Below, piece after piece: positions 36,231-37,700 of a stretch of 37,700 nt of DNA; the stretch's first letter is position 1, and every line of letters begins with the position of its first letter. The position numbers were made by a program, and so were the translations under genes. Origin of the DNA: Clostridia bacterium (lineage in GTDB: Bacteria > Bacillota > Clostridia > Oscillospirales > RGIG577); NCBI GenBank assembly GCA_017513095.1, contig JAFWDJ010000006.1, forward strand, positions 1 to 37,700, read 5' to 3'. The notes beneath the pieces were generated by a model that worked only from the letters and a program-made list of their open reading frames with translations, was not told where the DNA came from and ran no database searches.

Positions 36231-37337
36231 ATGAATAAAAAACTTAAAGTAATGGGCCTTGTTCTGGCCGGAGCGATGCTCGCGGGCCTCTTTACGGGCT
36301 GCCAGAGCGCGAAGGACGAGAAGGTCATAGGTGACGACGGCACGATAAACTACGGCGCGGGCTTAAACGACGACGGCACGATAAAGGGCGTTAAGGCGCT
36401 TGATTACGTGACGCTGCCCGATGATTACAACGCGATAAACGTGCCCGCCGAGAATTACGTGATAAGCGACGACGTAATCGACTACAACGTCGAGTATCTT
36501 ATGAGCGGCTATACCGAGGACGTAGACGTGCTCGACCGCGCGGTCGCAGACGGCGATACGATAAACATTGACTACACCGGATATCTCGACGGCGTGGCGT
36601 TCGACCGCGGCGCGGCGGCGGATCAGCGCGTCACGATAGGCGTGACCTCGTTCATCCCCGGCTTTCTTGAGCAGATCATAGGCCACACGCCCGGCGAGGA
36701 GTTCGACATCAATGTAACGTTCCCCGAGGAATACCCGAACGACCCCGACATGGCAGGCAAGGACGCCGTGTTCCACATCAAGTTAAATTCAATTATCGAG
36801 CAGAGAACGCCCGAGCTCACCGACGACTTCGTTGCGATAAACTTCTCGAATTACGGCTGGACGTCCATAGAGGATATGCGCACGAAGATGAAGGCCGATA
36901 TGGAAAAGGCCAGCATCCAGAATTATATAAACGACTACCTCATGGAGAACAGCACCGTTTCCGAGGTGCCGCAGTCGCTTCTCGATTATCAGGGCGACCT
37001 TATGACGGCTTATTATATGAATTCGGCGGAGAGCTACGGCATGGAATTTGAGGAGTTCCTCTCGTCGTATCTCGGCGTTGAAAGCGTAGAGGAGATGAAG
37101 GAAAACCAGGCCGACACCTTAAAGCAGCAGGCCGAATACAACCTCGTTATACAGGCCGTGGCCGAAAAGGACGGCATTTCCGCGACCGACGAAGCGGTAA
37201 GCAATTACTTTGAGGAGAACAGCCTCACCACGAATTATCAGGAGATCGAGGACACCTACGGCAAGCGCTATATAAAGATGGCCGTATTAAACGAGCTCGT
37301 GCTCGAGCATCTGGCCGACACGGCCGTGCTTGGATAA
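36231..37337 (+). CDS. Extracytoplasmic FKBP/trigger-factor-like foldase lipoprotein
   Basis: A 368-residue exported lipoprotein. The signal sequence ends in FTGC (acylated Cys24). An FKBP-type peptidyl-prolyl isomerase domain lies at about residues 90-190, with GDTINIDYTGYLDGVAFD, TSFIPGFLEQIIGHTPGEEF and VFHIKLNSI. A helical trigger-factor-C-like domain follows (from about 210), with EDMRTKMKADMEKAS, VPQSLLDYQGDLM and a late KMAVLNELVLEHL. It should help fold secreted proteins outside the membrane, serving a role like PrsA. ATG 36231 with GGAGGA is chosen; the ATG at 36219 includes the ribosome site. It has no ribosome-binding trigger-factor N-terminus. Confidence 0.88.
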   Translation: MNKKLKVMGLVLAGAMLAGLFTGCQSAKDEKVIGDDGTINYGAGLNDDGTIKGVKALDYVTLPDDYNAINVPAENYVISDDVIDYNVEYLMSGYTEDVDVLDRAVADGDTINIDYTGYLDGVAFDRGAAADQRVTIGVTSFIPGFLEQIIGHTPGEEFDINVTFPEEYPNDPDMAGKDAVFHIKLNSIIEQRTPELTDDFVAINFSNYGWTSIEDMRTKMKADMEKASIQNYINDYLMENSTVSEVPQSLLDYQGDLMTAYYMNSAESYGMEFEEFLSSYLGVESVEEMKENQADTLKQQAEYNLVIQAVAEKDGISATDEAVSNYFEENSLTTNYQEIEDTYGKRYIKMAVLNELVLEHLADTAVLG

Positions 37338-37354
37338 GGCGGCAGAAAATAATC

Positions 37355-37393
37355 GCATACAAAAGAGCGGGGTCCCCGCTCTTTTTTGTATGC
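37355..37393 (+). terminator. Terminator after the foldase gene
   Basis: GCATACAAAAGAGCGGGG pairs with CCCCGCTCTTTTTTGTATGC with a small bulge; the central GGGGTCCCC forms the loop end. Confidence 0.85.
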
Positions 37394-37420
37394 GGCGGCT
37401 GTATTATGTAAACCCAACGA

Positions 37421-37700
37421 TTGGCTCCCTCTTCGAGGGAGCTGTCAGCTCTGCTGACTGAGGGAGTTGTTCGGCCCTTCCCTTTCTCCGCAGGGGTTGG
37501 TGGTTTACATAAAGCCTTCCCCTTCGAGGGAAAGGTGGACGCTGTGCGGCCGGATGAGGTGCAGCGCCATCGGCGCGTGCGTTCATTTTGGCTCCCTCTT
37601 CGAGGGAGCTGTCTGCGCAGCAGACTGAGGGAGTTGTTCGGCCCTTCCCTTTCTCCGCAGGGGTTGGTGGTTTACATAAAGCCTTCCCCTTCGAGGGGAA
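37421..37700. repeat. 167-bp tandem repeat of the short palindromic type (runs off the window)
   Basis: The unit starting TTGGCTCCCTCTTCGAGGGA at 37421 begins again at 37588, an offset of 167 bases; the second copy is cut by the window end after 113 bases. Each unit contains GCTCCCTCTTCGAGGGAGC, GTC..GAC stems, CAGGGGTTGGTGGTTTACAT and CCTTCCCCTTCGAGGG. The copies differ slightly (GTCAGCTCTGCTGAC against GTCTGCGCAGCAGAC). No gene is seen here. Confidence 0.85.

Noticed and set aside
37421-37700. CRISPR-like or VNTR coding repeat
   Set aside because: The 167-bp unit is noncoding and made of the same short palindromic blocks seen elsewhere; there are no unique spacers.

Overview
The window reads as chromosome of an anaerobic, fermentative, low-oxygen Clostridia-type Firmicute, most likely a gut member of the Oscillospirales/Christensenellales kind. 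The basis is two [FeFe] hydrogenases, an enoate-reductase-type flavoenzyme, BofA-like and spore-coat-like proteins, AGGAGG ribosome binding sites with many GTG/TTG starts, TTGACA/TATAAT promoters, four-letter-perfect riboswitches of Firmicute type, and GC-rich coding sequence with AT-rich promoters. The taxonomic placement is inference; no rRNA or tRNA gene was seen.

Layout. 1-2670: a UlaG-like metallo-hydrolase and a deoxyinosine-type DNA glycosylase lie between two inverted copies of a dispersed repeat. 2670-8210: an APH-fold kinase, then a compact hydrogen-metabolism cluster (2Fe-2S ferredoxin-like protein, PAS-bearing sensory [FeFe] hydrogenase, SpoIIE/PP2C phosphatase, group B-like [FeFe] hydrogenase). 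8220-9700: an AT-richer accessory patch with a putative PD-(D/E)XK nuclease and a small partner. 9700-14170 (minus strand): FMN riboswitch, tandem terminators, ribD-ribE-ribBA-ribH and a HAD phosphatase. 14190-16830 (minus): CadC/SmtB-type regulator, free-standing HMA metallochaperone and a CPC-type Zn/Cd/Pb ATPase. 16870-19850 (minus): manganese (yybP-ykoY) riboswitch, PacL-type P-type ATPase and a 42-residue ORF. 19900-25610: P-loop protein, flavin oxidoreductase, tandem MBL hydrolases with a DUF2007 protein. 25620-26930: an odd Asp/Tyr-rich membrane protein and a 77-residue protein. 26940-27880: repeats. 27880-31430: HAD hydrolase, then a lysine riboswitch heading an amino-acid ABC importer. 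31430-32690: a large repeat composite. 32690-37390: BofA-like, spore-coat-like, three tandem CFCxAC paralogues, an SLH/LRR surface protein and a foldase lipoprotein. 37420-end: a 167-bp tandem repeat.

How the parts work together. Three transport or biosynthesis units are each headed by a riboswitch that suggests the substrate: FMN for riboflavin synthesis, Mn2+ for the PacL-type ATPase, lysine for the ABC importer. The hydrogen cluster pairs a likely H2/redox sensor with a phosphatase and a catalytic hydrogenase, suggesting feedback on fermentation electron flow. The most notable uncharacterised items are the three tandem CFCxAC proteins, the dispersed 600-bp repeat with imperfect terminal inverted repeats (two long copies, two half copies bracketing genes), and the accessory nuclease patch.
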